Source: Candidatus Pantoea varia
GTDB lineage: Bacteria; Pseudomonadota; Gammaproteobacteria; Enterobacterales; Enterobacteriaceae
Assembly (NCBI RefSeq): GCF_900115075.1
Contig: NZ_FOVG01000002.1
Location: 1 to 64,000, forward strand
Length of the DNA: 64,000 nt
Direction of reading: 5' to 3'
How positions within the stretch are numbered: the first letter of the stretch is position 1; every line of letters begins with the position of its first letter. Shown piece after piece: positions 1 through 11,023 of the stretch. The position numbers and the translations under genes were made by a program. Below the pieces are notes generated by a model that was not told where the DNA came from, did not search any database, and was given only the letters and a program-made list of their open reading frames with translations.

Positions 1-95
1 CCCACCTGACCCCATGCCGAACTCAGAAGTGAAACGCCGTAGCGCCGATGGTAGTGTGGGGTCTCCCCATGCGAGAGTAGGGAACTGCCAGGCAT
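1..95 (+). rRNA. rrf: 5S ribosomal RNA, 3' part
   Basis: The sequence matches the enterobacterial 5S rRNA from about nucleotide 26 to its end at CCAGGCAT; the first 25 or so nucleotides lie outside the window. It is the last gene of an rRNA operon. In E. coli the rRNA operon rrnE lies upstream of metA in the same way, so this is probably the equivalent operon. Confidence 0.97.
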
Positions 96-109
96 TAAAT
101 AAGTGAAGA

Positions 110-138
110 AGCCCCGCACGAACGTGCGGGGCTTTTTT
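110..138 (+). terminator. Rho-independent terminator of the rRNA operon
   Basis: An 11-bp GC-rich stem (AGCCCCGCACG with CGTGCGGGGCT) with a 2-base loop is followed by a run of six T, 15 bases after the 5S rRNA. Confidence 0.9.
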
Positions 139-230
139 ACGTCTGCAATATTCCACTTTAAGCTGAAACATTTTCATTTTCTGCATGAAACCTCGACATC
201 TCACAACGATCAGGCTAATGTTGGGCATCC

Positions 231-246
231 AGATGTCTAAACGTTT
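231..246. promoter_or_regulatory. MetJ operator upstream of metA
   Basis: Two adjacent 8-bp met boxes, AGATGTCT and AAACGTTT, resemble the consensus AGACGTCT repeated in tandem. They end 26 bp before the metA start codon. The methionine repressor MetJ with S-adenosylmethionine binds such tandem boxes, so repression of metA by methionine sufficiency is inferred. Confidence 0.65.
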
Positions 247-272
247 ATATGGTTGCGAGAGGTGAGCAGGTT

Positions 273-1202
273 ATGCCAATCAGGGTTCCCGACGAATTAC
301 CGGCAGTGAATTTTTTACGTGACGAAAATGTCTTTGTCATGACATCGTCGCGTGCCAGTGTTCAGGAGATCCGACCGCTTAAAGTGCTCATACTGAATCT
401 GATGCCGAAAAAGATCGAAACAGAGAATCAGTTTCTGCGTCTGCTTTCCAACTCGCCCTTACAGATCGATATTCAGCTGCTGCGTATCGACAGCCGCGAG
501 TCACGCAATACGCCTACTGAGCACCTCAACAACTTCTACTGCAATTTCGAAGATATCCAGCACGACAACTATGACGGCTTAATCGTGACAGGTGCGCCTC
601 TTGGGCTGGTCGATTTTAATGATGTTGCCTACTGGCCCCAGATTCAGCGCGTGCTGCACTGGGCAAATGAGCACGTCACCTCAACCCTGTTTGTCTGCTG
701 GGCAGTGCAGGCAGCTCTTAATATTCTGTATGGCATTCCCAAGCAAACCCGGCATAACAAACTGTCTGGCGTCTATGAGCATCAGATACTTCATCCTCAT
801 GCGTTACTGACCCGGGGTTTTGATGATAATTTCCTCGCACCACACTCACGCTATGCTGATTTTCCTACTCAACTGATCACGGATTACACCGATCTTGAGC
901 TGTTTGCTGAATCGGAACAAACCGGCGCCTATCTGATGGCAAGTAAAGACAAACGCCTGGTATTTGTTACTGGCCATCCAGAGTATGACGCATTGACGTT
1001 GTCTGGTGAGTATCATCGTGATTATGAAGCGGGGGTGAATCCGGAAGTCCCGTATAACTATTTCCCTCAGGACAATCCGGCCCTGCCACCGCGCGCTACC
1101 TGGCGTAGTCATGGCAATCTGCTGTTCTCCAACTGGCTCAACTACTACGTTTACCAGATCACGCCGTTCGATTTGCGTCGCATGAATCCGACGCTGGAAT
1201 AG
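273..1202 (+). CDS. metA: Homoserine O-succinyltransferase MetA
   Basis: MetA transfers the succinyl group of succinyl-CoA to homoserine, the first committed step of methionine synthesis in the cytoplasm. The 309-residue product has the same length as the E. coli enzyme. The glutamine-amidotransferase-like fold carries the acyl-accepting Cys142 in FVCWAVQ, Lys47 in LMPKK, and His235/Glu237 in GHPEYD. An in-frame ATG at 249 would add eight residues, but the family always begins [11 protein letters not shown], so the ATG at 273 was chosen. A MetJ operator lies just upstream and a terminator follows, so the gene is a single transcription unit. It lies just before the aceBAK operon, as in E. coli. 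Confidence 0.97.
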   Translation: MPIRVPDELPAVNFLRDENVFVMTSSRASVQEIRPLKVLILNLMPKKIETENQFLRLLSNSPLQIDIQLLRIDSRESRNTPTEHLNNFYCNFEDIQHDNYDGLIVTGAPLGLVDFNDVAYWPQIQRVLHWANEHVTSTLFVCWAVQAALNILYGIPKQTRHNKLSGVYEHQILHPHALLTRGFDDNFLAPHSRYADFPTQLITDYTDLELFAESEQTGAYLMASKDKRLVFVTGHPEYDALTLSGEYHRDYEAGVNPEVPYNYFPQDNPALPPRATWRSHGNLLFSNWLNYYVYQITPFDLRRMNPTLE

Positions 1203-1222
1203 TCCCGCCCGAAGATCAACTG

Positions 1223-1256
1223 AACCGTGTTAGCCGATGGCAACACGGTTTTTTTT
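1223..1256 (+). terminator. Rho-independent terminator after metA
   Basis: A 9-bp stem (AACCGTGTT with AACACGGTT) around a 10-base loop leads directly into a run of eight T, 20 bases after the metA stop codon. Confidence 0.9.
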
Positions 1257-1348
1257 CGCCTGTAAAACAGCAATGAAAGTGGTTCCTTTAATAAATAAAA
1301 ATTTAATTCCATATAAAACATAAAGATAGATTGATTAAAATGCAAAAA

Positions 1349-1363
1349 TGGAAATAGTTTTTG
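1349..1363. promoter_or_regulatory. Probable IclR operator at the aceB promoter
   Basis: TGGAAATAGTTTTTG matches the left half of the IclR consensus TGGAAATNATTTCCA well and the right half poorly. It lies about 100 bp before aceB and abuts the candidate -35 element, as expected for repression of aceBAK by IclR. A closer match lies before iclR itself. Confidence 0.5.
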
Positions 1364-1388
1364 ATTTAGAAAAATAAATGCTTATGCT
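1361..1388 (+). promoter_or_regulatory. Candidate aceBAK promoter
   Basis: TTGATT, a 16-bp spacer and TATGCT form a weak sigma-70-like promoter in the AT-rich stretch before aceB. It overlaps the IclR-type site by three bases. Assignment is by pattern only. Confidence 0.4.
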
Positions 1389-1464
1389 CTGATCCTGTAG
1401 CTCACAAAACAAACACCGTATGGATCCGCTGCATTCGATCCGTTGAATACAGGAGAACGCCAGC

Positions 1465-3063
1465 ATGACAGACTCAGTGATCAGCCATACCCTGAATTTC
1501 AGCCAGCCCTTAAGCCATGCCGAACAGCAGCTGTTAACGCCCGGAGCTATTTCTTTTCTGGAGGCTCTGGTTGCACGCTTTGGACCACAACGCGATGTAC
1601 TGTTATCGGCTCGCCAGGAGCGTCAGCAGCGATATGACCAGGGCTATCTTCCAGACTTCGATATGGAAACGGCTTCCATAAGAGCTACCGAATGGCGCAT
1701 TCAATCCATTCCGGAAGATTTAAAGGATCGTCGGGTCGAGATCACCGGCCCACCCGATCGGAAAATGGTGATTAACGCCCTGAACTCAAACGTAAAAGTC
1801 TTTATGGCCGATTTTGAGGATTCGCTGTCACCGGAGTGGTCGAAGCTGATTGAAGGGCAGCTGACATTGCGCGAGGCGGTGCAGGGCACACTGAGTTTCA
1901 CCAGCGACAAAGGCAAAATTTATCAGCTCGGCGCTACCCTTGCGGTGCTGATGTGCCGGGTGCGCGGCCTGCATCTGTCAGAAAAACATATCAGCTGGCA
2001 GGGTGAGGCTATACCGGGCGGACTGTTTGATTTCGCGCTCTATTTCTTCCACAACGTGCGGCCATTACTGGCCAAAGGCAGCGGCCCCTACTTCTATCTG
2101 CCGAAAACAGAGAGCTGGCAGGAGATCGCCTGGTGGCGTGAGATCTTCAGTTTCAGCGAGGATCAATTCGATCTGCCGCGCGGCACGATCAAGGCCACGG
2201 TCCTGATCGAAACCTTACCCGCTGTATTTCAGATGGATGAGATCCTGTGGAATCTGCGCGATCACATCGTTGGTCTCAACTGCGGCCGCTGGGATTACAT
2301 TTTTAGCTACATCAAAACTCTGAAACAGCATGCGGATCGCGTGCTGCCGGATCGCCAGTCCGTCACCATGTCTCAGCCGTTCCTGGATGCTTACTCGCGC
2401 CTGCTGATTAAAACCTGTCATCGGCGGGGAGCATTCGCGATGGGCGGAATGTCAGCCCTGATCCCCGCTAAAGATCCGACGCGCAATGCCTGGGTGCTGC
2501 AGCGCGTGACGGAGGATAAGCAGCGGGAGGCGGGCAATGGGCATGACGGCACCTGGATTGCGCATCCGGGCCTGGCAGATACCGCAATGGCGGTCTTCAA
2601 TGCCGCGCTGGGTGACCGGCCCAACCAGCTGCACGTCATGCGGGAAGAGGATGCTCCGATCACGGCAGAGCAATTACTCGCGCCCTGTCAGGGTGAGCGC
2701 ACGGAAGCGGGGATGCGCGCCAACATCCGCGTCGCGCTGCAATACCTTGAAGCCTGGATCAACGGTAACGGCTGCGTCCCGATTGACGGGCTGATGGAGG
2801 ATGCCGCCACTGCTGAGATTGCACGCACCTCAATCTGGCAATGGATTCGTCATCAGCAAGTGCTGAACAGTGGCCAGCAGGTCACGGCCGAACTGTTTCT
2901 GCGCTGGCTGAACGAAGAGCTGCATCTGCTGCAAAACGCGCTGGGCGAAGCCCAGTTCAGCGCCGGTCGCTATGACGACGCGGCACAGCTGATGGCGCAG
3001 ATCACCACCGAACGCGAGCTGGTTTCCTTTCTTACCCTGCCAGGCTATCGCCTGATCCCCTGA
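1465..3063 (+). CDS. aceB: Malate synthase A
   Basis: AceB condenses glyoxylate with acetyl-CoA to malate, the second step of the glyoxylate bypass that allows growth on acetate. The product is 532 residues, against 533 in E. coli, and carries family blocks such as FEDSLSPEW near residue 115, the KTESWQE region near 215, and [12 protein letters not shown] near 330. AGGAG lies nine bases before the ATG. It is the first gene of aceBAK, followed by aceA after 17 bases. An IclR-type operator and a candidate promoter lie upstream, so expression is inferred to rise on acetate or fatty acids. Confidence 0.97.
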   Translation: MTDSVISHTLNFSQPLSHAEQQLLTPGAISFLEALVARFGPQRDVLLSARQERQQRYDQGYLPDFDMETASIRATEWRIQSIPEDLKDRRVEITGPPDRKMVINALNSNVKVFMADFEDSLSPEWSKLIEGQLTLREAVQGTLSFTSDKGKIYQLGATLAVLMCRVRGLHLSEKHISWQGEAIPGGLFDFALYFFHNVRPLLAKGSGPYFYLPKTESWQEIAWWREIFSFSEDQFDLPRGTIKATVLIETLPAVFQMDEILWNLRDHIVGLNCGRWDYIFSYIKTLKQHADRVLPDRQSVTMSQPFLDAYSRLLIKTCHRRGAFAMGGMSALIPAKDPTRNAWVLQRVTEDKQREAGNGHDGTWIAHPGLADTAMAVFNAALGDRPNQLHVMREEDAPITAEQLLAPCQGERTEAGMRANIRVALQYLEAWINGNGCVPIDGLMEDAATAEIARTSIWQWIRHQQVLNSGQQVTAELFLRWLNEELHLLQNALGEAQFSAGRYDDAAQLMAQITTERELVSFLTLPGYRLIP

Positions 3064-3080
3064 ACAGAGGAGCTATTGCC

Positions 3081-4382
3081 ATGACACGTACTCAACAGAT
3101 CGATCAACTGGAACAACTCTGGCAGACCGCACGCTGGGAGGGCATTACCCGGCCTTACAGCGCGGCAGAAGTCGTCAATCTGCGCGGCTCGGTTCTGCCC
3201 GCCTGTACGCTGGCGGAGCGCGGCGCGGAAAAGTTATGGGCGTTGCTGAATGGCGAGGCGAAGAAAGGGTATATCAATAGCCTGGGTGCGCTGAGCGGCG
3301 GGCAGGCACTGCAGCAGGCCAAAGCGGGCATCGAAGCGATCTACCTTTCTGGCTGGCAGGTAGCTGCGGATGCCAACGTGGCGGGGCAGATGTATCCCGA
3401 TCAGTCGCTCTACCCGGTGAACTCAGTGCCGGAAGTGGTGACCCGCATTAATCAGACCTTCCAGCGCGCCGACCAGATTCAGTGGTCCAGCGGCATTGAA
3501 AAGGATGACAGCCGGTATACCGATTTCTTCCTGCCGATTGTGGCTGATGCAGAAGCGGGTTTTGGCGGCGTGCTGAATGCCTATGAGCTGATGAAAGCGA
3601 TGATTCAGGCGGGTGCGGCGGCGGTCCACTTCGAAGACCAGCTGGCGGCGGTTAAAAAATGCGGTCACATGGGCGGCAAAGTACTGGTACCGACTCAGGA
3701 AGCGATTCAGAAACTGGTGGCGGCACGGCTGGCTGCCGATGTGATGGGTGTACCAACCGTGCTGCTGGCCCGCACCGATGCCGACGCCGCTGACCTGATT
3801 ACTTCAGACTGCGATGAATACGATCGTCCCTTTATCCAGGGTGACCGGACGGCAGAAGGCTTCTTCCGCACGCACGCCGGTATTGAACAGGCCATCAGTC
3901 GCGGACTGGCCTATGCACCTTATGCTGACATCCTGTGGTGTGAAACCTCGACACCGGATCTGGCGATGGCGCAGCGCTTTGCTGACGCTATTCATGCGCG
4001 CTTCCCCGGCAAACTGCTGGCCTACAACTGCTCGCCCTCGTTCAACTGGAAGAAGAATCTCGACGATCGCACCATCGCAAAATTTCAGCAGGCACTCAGC
4101 GACATGGGCTATCGCTTCCAGTTCATCACGCTGGCGGGCATCCACAGCATGTGGTTCAACATGTTCGATCTGGCCCACGCCTATGCCCAGGGAGAAGGGA
4201 TGCGTCACTACGTGGAAAAGGTTCAGCAGCCTGAGTTCGCTGCCCGCGATCGCGGTTACAGCTTCTCATCACATCAGCAGGAAGTGGGCACCGGCTATTT
4301 CGATCAGGTGACCAACATCATTCAGGGCGGTAAGTCCTCGGTCACCGCGCTCACTGGTTCGACCGAAGAGCACCAGTTCTGA
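3081..4382 (+). CDS. aceA: Isocitrate lyase
   Basis: AceA cleaves isocitrate to glyoxylate and succinate, diverting carbon from the oxidative TCA cycle. The 433-residue product is one shorter than the E. coli enzyme. The catalytic loop KKCGHMGGK carries Cys194, and the metal-binding region around ADAEAGFGG is intact. AGAGGAG precedes the ATG. It is the middle gene of aceBAK; a 10-bp hairpin lies in the gap before aceK. Its partner enzyme AceB and the kinase/phosphatase that controls the branch point, AceK, flank it. Confidence 0.98.
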   Translation: MTRTQQIDQLEQLWQTARWEGITRPYSAAEVVNLRGSVLPACTLAERGAEKLWALLNGEAKKGYINSLGALSGGQALQQAKAGIEAIYLSGWQVAADANVAGQMYPDQSLYPVNSVPEVVTRINQTFQRADQIQWSSGIEKDDSRYTDFFLPIVADAEAGFGGVLNAYELMKAMIQAGAAAVHFEDQLAAVKKCGHMGGKVLVPTQEAIQKLVAARLAADVMGVPTVLLARTDADAADLITSDCDEYDRPFIQGDRTAEGFFRTHAGIEQAISRGLAYAPYADILWCETSTPDLAMAQRFADAIHARFPGKLLAYNCSPSFNWKKNLDDRTIAKFQQALSDMGYRFQFITLAGIHSMWFNMFDLAHAYAQGEGMRHYVEKVQQPEFAARDRGYSFSSHQQEVGTGYFDQVTNIIQGGKSSVTALTGSTEEHQF

Positions 4383-4403
4383 CGCTTCTCCTCTGACGGA
4401 TTC

Positions 4404-4426
4404 CCCGCCCGCACCATGCGGGCGGG
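4404..4426 (+). other. Intercistronic hairpin between aceA and aceK
   Basis: A perfect 10-bp stem (CCCGCCCGCA with TGCGGGCGGG) with a 3-base loop fills much of the 62-bp gap. No T-run follows, so it is unlikely to be a full terminator. In E. coli the same gap holds repeated hairpins that protect the upstream message and help keep aceK expression low; a similar role is inferred. Confidence 0.65.
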
Positions 4427-4444
4427 CATTGACCGGAGCTGACT

Positions 4445-6193
4445 ATGCCGCCACGCGAATCCCTGATCGCCTGCACTATCCTGCAGGGTTTTGATGCTCA
4501 GTATGGCCGCTTTCTGGATATTACCGCCGGGGCGCAGCAGCGTTTTGAGCAGGCGGAATGGCAGGCAGTGCAGCATGCCATGAAGGCCCGCATTCATCTC
4601 TATGATCATCACGTCAGTCTGGTTGCCGATCAGCTGCGGGTGCTGAACGGTGCAGCCAGCTGGGATGAGATTTTCTGGCTACGGGTCAAGGATCACTATC
4701 AAAGCCTGCTGCCCGGCTATCCACGGCATGAGATTGCCGAAAGCTTCTTTAACTCCGTCTACTGTCGGTTACATGGACATGCCGACCTGCAGCCGGACCG
4801 GCTGTTTATTATCAGCTCTCAGTCCCTGACTGCACCGGTCACTCCTTTGCGGCCCTTATCACGTCGTTATCAGCCGGAGCAGGGCTGGCGGGCATTGGTG
4901 GATCAGGTGCTTGGAGATTTACCTCTGACACTGCCGTGGCAGCATCGGGGGCGCGATGTCGGCTGGATTGTCCGCCACCTGGAGTCGCATTTCTCCCGGC
5001 TGAGCCAGGGCTGGCTCGAGGTCAACCGTGAACTCTTCTATCGCAACAAAACCGCCTGGCTGGTGGCGCGCCTGCATCTGCCGGAGGGCATTTTTCCCTG
5101 TCTGCTGCCGATACAGCGCACTGAAAGCGGCGAACTGTGGATCGACACCTGCCTGACCGATGTGAATGACGCCAGTATTGTCTTTGGTTTTGCCCGCGCC
5201 TATTTCATGGTTTATGCTCCGGTGCCTGCGGCGCTGGTCGCCTGGCTGCAACCGATTCTGCCCGGCAAAACGCTGGCTGAACGCTATATGGCGATTGGCT
5301 GCCAGAAGCACGGTAAAACCGAAAGCTATCGTGAATATCTTCAGGCACTGGCAGAGAGTGACACCGCCTTTGAGATCGCGCCTGGCGTGCGCGGCATGGT
5401 GATGCTGGTCTTCACGCTGCCGGGCTTTGACTGGGTATTCAAGGTCATCAGGGATCGCTTCGCGCCGCAAAAAGAGGTGACGGAAGCGCAGGTCCGCGCC
5501 TGTTATCAGCAGGTCAAAGAGCACGATCGCGTGGGACGGATGGCGGATACGCAGGCGTTCGAGCAGTTTGCGCTGCCGCTATCGCGCATCTCACCGGCGC
5601 TGCTGGCGGAACTCCACGCCTGCGTGGCAGAGAAGCTGCACATCGAAGGCGATCGCCTGATCATTCGTCATCTGTGGCTGGAGCGCCGAATGCAGCCGCT
5701 TAATCTTTATCTGGCGCAGGCCAATGCAGGAGAACGACGTCATGCCATTGAGGAGTATGGCAACGCCATTCGACAGCTGGCGGCCGCCAATATCTTTCCT
5801 GGCGATATGTTGTTTAAAAACTTCGGCATAACCCGCCATGGCCGGGTGATTTTTTACGATTACGATGAAATTCGCCCGATGCAGGAGCTGAACTTCCGGG
5901 AGGTGCCAGCGGCGCGCTATGAGGAAGATGAACTGAGTGCCGAACCGTGGTACAGCGTCGGGCCGGACGATGTCTTCCCGGAAACCTTCCGCTATGCGTT
6001 ATGCAGTGAAGCCGCGACCGGCGCCTTGCTGCTGCAACTGCATCCGGAGATATTCGACGCCCGCTGGTGGCGCGCGCAGCAACAGCGCATCGCCCAGGGG
6101 CATGTGGAAGAGGTGATCGCCTGGCGGCAGACGCAGCGTTTCAGCGTCTGCTACGCGGCAGAGGCTGTTAACGACCGCTGTACGCCAGCGTAA
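4445..6193 (+). CDS. aceK: Isocitrate dehydrogenase kinase/phosphatase
   Basis: AceK phosphorylates and dephosphorylates isocitrate dehydrogenase on serine and so sets the split between the TCA cycle and the glyoxylate bypass. The product is 582 residues (578 in E. coli). The ATP-binding segment [11 protein letters not shown] and the lysine in VFKVIRDRF near residue 335 are visible, as is the [13 protein letters not shown] stretch near 470 that belongs to the kinase-like fold. It is the last gene of aceBAK. Its 3' end overlaps the convergent iclR gene by 26 bp, so the two transcripts are antisense over this stretch. Confidence 0.97.
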   Translation: MPPRESLIACTILQGFDAQYGRFLDITAGAQQRFEQAEWQAVQHAMKARIHLYDHHVSLVADQLRVLNGAASWDEIFWLRVKDHYQSLLPGYPRHEIAESFFNSVYCRLHGHADLQPDRLFIISSQSLTAPVTPLRPLSRRYQPEQGWRALVDQVLGDLPLTLPWQHRGRDVGWIVRHLESHFSRLSQGWLEVNRELFYRNKTAWLVARLHLPEGIFPCLLPIQRTESGELWIDTCLTDVNDASIVFGFARAYFMVYAPVPAALVAWLQPILPGKTLAERYMAIGCQKHGKTESYREYLQALAESDTAFEIAPGVRGMVMLVFTLPGFDWVFKVIRDRFAPQKEVTEAQVRACYQQVKEHDRVGRMADTQAFEQFALPLSRISPALLAELHACVAEKLHIEGDRLIIRHLWLERRMQPLNLYLAQANAGERRHAIEEYGNAIRQLAAANIFPGDMLFKNFGITRHGRVIFYDYDEIRPMQELNFREVPAARYEEDELSAEPWYSVGPDDVFPETFRYALCSEAATGALLLQLHPEIFDARWWRAQQQRIAQGHVEEVIAWRQTQRFSVCYAAEAVNDRCTPA

Positions 6194-6995
6194 CCTGACG
6201 CGCTTCGCGAATGACCAGCGCACCTAACTCCGTAATCCGATCGTCTGTCATGCGGGCGATGGGGCCGGAGATGGAGAGCGCGGCAAACGCCTCGCCATGT
6301 TCATCATAGATGGGCGCGGCGACACAGCGCAGTCCGAGTGCATGCTCTTCATCATCCAGCGAAAAGCCCGCTTTGCGAACCTGCGCCAGATTTTCTTTCA
6401 GGCTCTGCGGCGACATCAGGGTCTTCGGCGTGTAGTAGTGCAATCCTTTCTGATGCAGCAGGGCGGTCACCTGTTCATCACCCAGATGCGCCAGAAACGC
6501 TTTGCCTGCGCCTGACGCATGCATCGGCAGCTTGCCGCCAATCGGCGCGGACATCCGCATCAGCTGGGTACACTGCACCTGATCAATGATCACCGCCTGG
6601 TAGTCACTCAGATCCAGTACCGCCAGATTCACTGTCTCACCGGACTGCTCCATCAGGCTTCGCAGCACCGGATGAACCAGCGCCAGCAGATTACGGCTTT
6701 GCAGGAAACTGCTGCCGACCACAAAGGCGTGCGCGCCGATCGTCCACAGTCCGAGATCGCCCACCTGGCGGACAAAACCCTGTTGCTGCATGGTGCTGAG
6801 CAGGCGATGCGTGGTGGAGTTAGGCAAACCCGCCTGCTGCGCCAGTTCGGTCAGCGCCACACTGCCATGTGAATCAGCAATCAGCTCCAGCAATGTCAGA
6901 CCGCGCGTCAGCGACTGGACCTGACCGCCCGCGGGTGCGGCGACAGGGGTGCCGCGGGGTTTCTTACCGCGCTTAACGGGAACGGGCGTTGCCAT
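6168..6995 (-). CDS. iclR: Transcriptional repressor IclR
   Basis: IclR represses aceBAK and its own gene; glyoxylate and pyruvate are the known effectors in E. coli. The 275-residue protein has an N-terminal winged helix-turn-helix (about residues 28-90, with [22 protein letters not shown]) and a C-terminal effector-binding domain (about 100-270). The basic N-terminal tail [15 protein letters not shown] resembles that of the E. coli protein. The gene is convergent with aceK and divergent from metH. A near-perfect IclR operator lies 23 bp before the start codon, which supports autoregulation. E. coli has arpA between aceK and iclR; it is absent here. Confidence 0.95.
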   Translation of the reverse strand: MATPVPVKRGKKPRGTPVAAPAGGQVQSLTRGLTLLELIADSHGSVALTELAQQAGLPNSTTHRLLSTMQQQGFVRQVGDLGLWTIGAHAFVVGSSFLQSRNLLALVHPVLRSLMEQSGETVNLAVLDLSDYQAVIIDQVQCTQLMRMSAPIGGKLPMHASGAGKAFLAHLGDEQVTALLHQKGLHYYTPKTLMSPQSLKENLAQVRKAGFSLDDEEHALGLRCVAAPIYDEHGEAFAALSISGPIARMTDDRITELGALVIREARQVTLAYSGR

Positions 6996-7017
6996 CGTTG
7001 TTTCTCCTTTTACATTG

Positions 7018-7032
7018 TGGAAATCATTTTCG
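7018..7032. promoter_or_regulatory. IclR autoregulatory operator
   Basis: TGGAAATCATTTTCG matches TGGAAATNATTTCCA at 13 of 14 defined positions, allowing for the unspecified base, and lies in the iclR-metH divergent region just before iclR. Self-repression by IclR is inferred from the equivalent E. coli arrangement. Confidence 0.65.
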
Positions 7033-7188
7033 TTTTAATCGCGCGGTTTGCAAACGCTGGTTTTCTGGTCAGACCTGTGCGGCAGTGCCGGGTAATCTCT
7101 CCGTCGAGGTTACTTTGTCGCCTGACAAGCTTGTGCCAGAATGAAAAACGGGCTTTTCCGCCAGCAGACTGACGTGAATGGGGCAACA

Positions 7189-10100
7189 GTGAGCAATAAA
7201 ATCGATGCGCTACATCAGCAGCTCGCACAACGCATTATGGTGTTGGATGGCGGCATGGGCACCATGATCCAGAGCTACCGGCTCGAGGAAGAGGATTATC
7301 GTGGCAGCCGTTTCGCTGACTGGCCCTGCGATCTTAAAGGTAATAACGATCTGCTGGTGCTGAGTAAACCAGACGTGATCCACGAGATCCACGACGCCTA
7401 TCTGGCTGCGGGGGCGGATATCCTCGAAACCAACACCTTCAACGCCACGTCGATTGCGATGGCGGATTACCAGATGGAAAGTCTATCGGCGGAGATCAAT
7501 TTCGAAGCGGCCCGGCTGGCGCGAGCCTGCGCCGATGCGTGGACGGCGAAAACGCCGGATCGTCCGCGTTATGTCGCGGGTGTGCTCGGCCCGACCAACC
7601 GCACCTGCTCGATCTCACCCGACGTCAACGATCCCGCCTACCGAAATGTCACTTTCAATCAGCTGGTGGAAGCCTACCGTGAATCGACCCGCGCGCTGGT
7701 AGAGGGCGGTTCCGACCTCATCATGATCGAAACGGTGTTTGATACGCTGAATGCTAAAGCGGCCATTTATGCGGTGCAGACCGAGATGGAAGCGCTGGGT
7801 GTGACGCTGCCGCTGATGATCTCCGGCACCATCACCGACGCTTCCGGCCGGACGCTCTCTGGCCAGACTACGGAAGCTTTTTACAACTCCCTGCGTCACG
7901 CCGAACCGCTCTCTTTTGGCCTGAACTGCGCGCTGGGACCGGATGAGCTGCGTCAGTACGTGGCGGAGTTGTCGCGCATCGCCGAAGGCTACGTTACTGC
8001 CCATCCCAACGCCGGTCTGCCGAACGCGTTTGGCGAATACGATCTCGATGCGGAGTTGATGGCGGAGCAGATTGGTGAATGGGCCACTTCGGGCTTCCTG
8101 AACATTATTGGTGGCTGCTGTGGCACCACGCCGCAACATATTGCGGCCATGGTCGCGGCGGTTGAAGGCGTCGCGCCGCGTCCCTTGCCGACAATTCCGG
8201 TGGCCTGTCGCCTCTCCGGTCTGGAGCCGCTGAACATCACCGCAGAGTCACTGTTTGTTAACGTTGGTGAGCGCACCAATGTCACCGGCTCAGCAAAATT
8301 TAAGCGCCTGATCAAAGAAGAGAAGTACAACGAAGCACTGGAAGTGGCGCTGCAGCAGGTACAGAGCGGCGCACAGATCATCGACATCAACATGGATGAA
8401 GGCATGCTCGACGCCGAAGCGGCGATGGTGCGCTTTCTGAATCTGATTGCGGGCGAACCCGATATTGCCCGTGTGCCGATTATGATCGACTCCTCGAAAT
8501 GGGAGGTGATTGAGAAAGGGCTGCAGTGCATTCAGGGCAAAGGGATCGTGAACTCGATTTCGATGAAAGAGGGGGAAGCAGCCTTTATCCATCATGCGCG
8601 CCAGGTCCGGCGTTATGGCGCGGCGATGGTGGTCATGGCATTTGACGAAGTGGGCCAGGCGGATACCCGCGCCCGTAAAATTGAGATCTGCCGCCGTGCC
8701 TGGCAGATCCTCACCGAACAGGTCGGTTTCCCACCGGAAGATATCATCTTCGATCCTAACATCTTTGCGGTCGCCACCGGTATCGACGAACACAACAACT
8801 ACGCCATGGATTTCATCGGTGCCTGTGAAGACATTAAGCGTGAACTGCCGCATGCAATGATCTCTGGCGGCGTCTCCAACGTGTCGTTTTCATTCCGTGG
8901 CAACGACCCGGTTCGTGAAGCGATACATGCCGTTTTTCTCTATTACGCCATCCGAAAAGGCATGGATATGGGCATCGTCAACGCAGGCCAGCTGGCCATC
9001 TATGACGATCTGCCAGCAGAACTGCGCGAGGCGGTAGAGGATGTGATTCTTAACCGCCGGGATGATGGTACCGAGCGGCTGCTGGCGCTGGCGGAAAAAT
9101 ACCGTGGCGGCAAAAGCGATGGGGCGCAGGAAAAACAGCTTGCCGAGTGGCGCAGCTGGGACGTGGTGAAACGGCTGGAGTATTCGCTGGTCAAAGGGAT
9201 CACGGAGTTTATCGAGCAGGATACCGAAGAGGCGCGCCAGCAGGTGCCACGTCCGATAGAGGTGATTGAAGGCCCGCTGATGTCCGGCATGAACGTAGTC
9301 GGGGATCTGTTTGGCGAAGGCAAAATGTTCCTGCCGCAGGTGGTGAAATCGGCGCGCGTGATGAAGCAGGCGGTGGCTTATCTGGAGCCCTTTATCGAAG
9401 CCAGCAAAGAGGCGGGGCGCAGCAACGGTAAAATCGTGCTGGCCACCGTTAAAGGCGACGTACATGACATCGGCAAAAACATTGTCGGCGTGGTGCTGCA
9501 GTGTAATAACTACGAAATTATCGACCTCGGCGTGATGGTGCCGGGCGAAAAAATCCTCAAAACGGCGCGCGAAATGAATGCGGACATCATCGGCCTGTCA
9601 GGCCTGATTACGCCGTCGCTGGATGAGATGGTCAATATGGCGAAAGAGATGGAGCGGCAGGGCTTTACCTTACCGCTACTGATTGGCGGGGCGACCACTT
9701 CGAAGGCGCATACCGCCGTCAAAATTGAGCAGCACTACAGCGGTCCGACGGTCTATGTGCAGAACGCCTCACGCACCGTTGGCGTAGTATCGTCGCTGCT
9801 CTCCGCCACGTTAAAAGACGATTTCGTCGCCCGAACGCGCAAAGAGTACGAAACCGTGCGCATCCAGCATGCACGTAAAAAGCCGCGCACGCCGCCGGTC
9901 TCGCTACAGGTGGCGCGCGATAACGCCACCTCAATTGACTGGGAGAGTTACACGCCGCCGGTGCCGCATCGCCCTGGTGTCAGTCAGGTGGAGGCCAGCA
10001 TTGCCACGCTGCGCCACTACATCGACTGGACGCCATTCTTTATGACCTGGTCGCTGGCGGGTAAATATCCCCGCATCCTTGAGGATGAAGTGGTGGGTGA

Positions 10101-10872
10101 AGAGGCGAAGCGTCTGTTTGCCGATGCCAATGCGATGCTTGACAGATTAAGTGAGGAGTCATTGCTGAAGCCGCGTGGTGTGGTCGGTATTTTCCCGGCT
10201 AACCGGGTCGGCGATGATATTCATCTCTACAGTGATGAGCGGCGTGATGAGATTTTGTGTGTGAGTCATCACTTACGTCAGCAGACAGAGAAAACCGACT
10301 TCGCCAACTACTGTCTGGCGGATTTTGTTGCCCCAAAAACCTCCGGGAAAGCGGATTATCTCGGCGCGTTCGCAGTGACAGGCGGACTGGAGGAGGATGC
10401 GCTGGCGGAGGCCTACGATCGTCAGCACGATGACTACAACAAGATCATGGTGAAAGCGCTGGCTGACCGTCTGGCGGAAGCCTTTGCTGAATATCTGCAC
10501 GAGCGGGTGCGTAAGGTGATCTGGGGCTTTGCGCCCAACGAAAATCTGAGCAATGAAGAGCTGATTCGCGAAAATTATCAGGGGATTCGTCCGGCGCCAG
10601 GCTACCCGGCCTGCCCGGAGCATACCGAAAAAGCCGCTATCTGGCGTTTGCTGGCAGTGGAAGAGCAGACCGGCATGAAGCTCACCGAATCCTATGCGAT
10701 GTGGCCAGGTGCGGCGGTGTCTGGCTGGTACTTTAGCCATCCTGACAGCCGCTATTTTGCCGTGGCGCAGATTCAGCGTGACCAGGTGGAGGATTATGCG
10801 GCACGCAAAGGAATGTCAGTTACTGAGGTGGAACGCTGGCTGGCGCCGAATCTCGGCTACGATGCGGACTAA
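7189..10872 (+). CDS. metH: Cobalamin-dependent methionine synthase
   Basis: MetH moves the methyl group of 5-methyltetrahydrofolate to homocysteine through methylcobalamin. Starting at the GTG at 7189 the product is 1227 residues, the same as E. coli MetH, whose gene also starts with GTG; an ATG at 7141 would add 16 unrelated residues and was rejected. Four modules are visible: homocysteine-binding barrel with the zinc cysteines in GGCCGTTPQ, folate-binding barrel (from [12 protein letters not shown]), cobalamin domain with the DVHDIGKN motif placing His759 as the cobalt ligand, and the C-terminal S-adenosylmethionine reactivation domain. It is transcribed divergently from iclR. Confidence 0.97.
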   Translation: MSNKIDALHQQLAQRIMVLDGGMGTMIQSYRLEEEDYRGSRFADWPCDLKGNNDLLVLSKPDVIHEIHDAYLAAGADILETNTFNATSIAMADYQMESLSAEINFEAARLARACADAWTAKTPDRPRYVAGVLGPTNRTCSISPDVNDPAYRNVTFNQLVEAYRESTRALVEGGSDLIMIETVFDTLNAKAAIYAVQTEMEALGVTLPLMISGTITDASGRTLSGQTTEAFYNSLRHAEPLSFGLNCALGPDELRQYVAELSRIAEGYVTAHPNAGLPNAFGEYDLDAELMAEQIGEWATSGFLNIIGGCCGTTPQHIAAMVAAVEGVAPRPLPTIPVACRLSGLEPLNITAESLFVNVGERTNVTGSAKFKRLIKEEKYNEALEVALQQVQSGAQIIDINMDEGMLDAEAAMVRFLNLIAGEPDIARVPIMIDSSKWEVIEKGLQCIQGKGIVNSISMKEGEAAFIHHARQVRRYGAAMVVMAFDEVGQADTRARKIEICRRAWQILTEQVGFPPEDIIFDPNIFAVATGIDEHNNYAMDFIGACEDIKRELPHAMISGGVSNVSFSFRGNDPVREAIHAVFLYYAIRKGMDMGIVNAGQLAIYDDLPAELREAVEDVILNRRDDGTERLLALAEKYRGGKSDGAQEKQLAEWRSWDVVKRLEYSLVKGITEFIEQDTEEARQQVPRPIEVIEGPLMSGMNVVGDLFGEGKMFLPQVVKSARVMKQAVAYLEPFIEASKEAGRSNGKIVLATVKGDVHDIGKNIVGVVLQCNNYEIIDLGVMVPGEKILKTAREMNADIIGLSGLITPSLDEMVNMAKEMERQGFTLPLLIGGATTSKAHTAVKIEQHYSGPTVYVQNASRTVGVVSSLLSATLKDDFVARTRKEYETVRIQHARKKPRTPPVSLQVARDNATSIDWESYTPPVPHRPGVSQVEASIATLRHYIDWTPFFMTWSLAGKYPRILEDEVVGEEAKRLFADANAMLDRLSEESLLKPRGVVGIFPANRVGDDIHLYSDERRDEILCVSHHLRQQTEKTDFANYCLADFVAPKTSGKADYLGAFAVTGGLEEDALAEAYDRQHDDYNKIMVKALADRLAEAFAEYLHERVRKVIWGFAPNENLSNEELIRENYQGIRPAPGYPACPEHTEKAAIWRLLAVEEQTGMKLTESYAMWPGAAVSGWYFSHPDSRYFAVAQIQRDQVEDYAARKGMSVTEVERWLAPNLGYDAD

Positions 10873-10897
10873 ATAAAAAAGCGGCCAGAAGGCCGCC
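10873..10897 (-). terminator. Terminator of the yjbEFGH operon
   Basis: Read on the minus strand, GCGGCC, a 4-base loop and GGCCGC are followed by six T. It lies about 130 bp after the yjbH stop codon and directly beside the metH stop codon. A second hairpin with the same arms (11002-11017) lies nearer yjbH but has no T-run. Confidence 0.75.
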
Positions 10898-11023
10898 TGA
10901 AGGGAGGGGAATCAACCCCAGCGCTGTCAGCTGTGATATCGAGCCAGCGCAGTAAACACGGCCAGATTCACCCTGAGCCAGCTTTCTCTCATCAGCATGA
11001 AGCGGCCCGGAGGCCGCCTCTGC

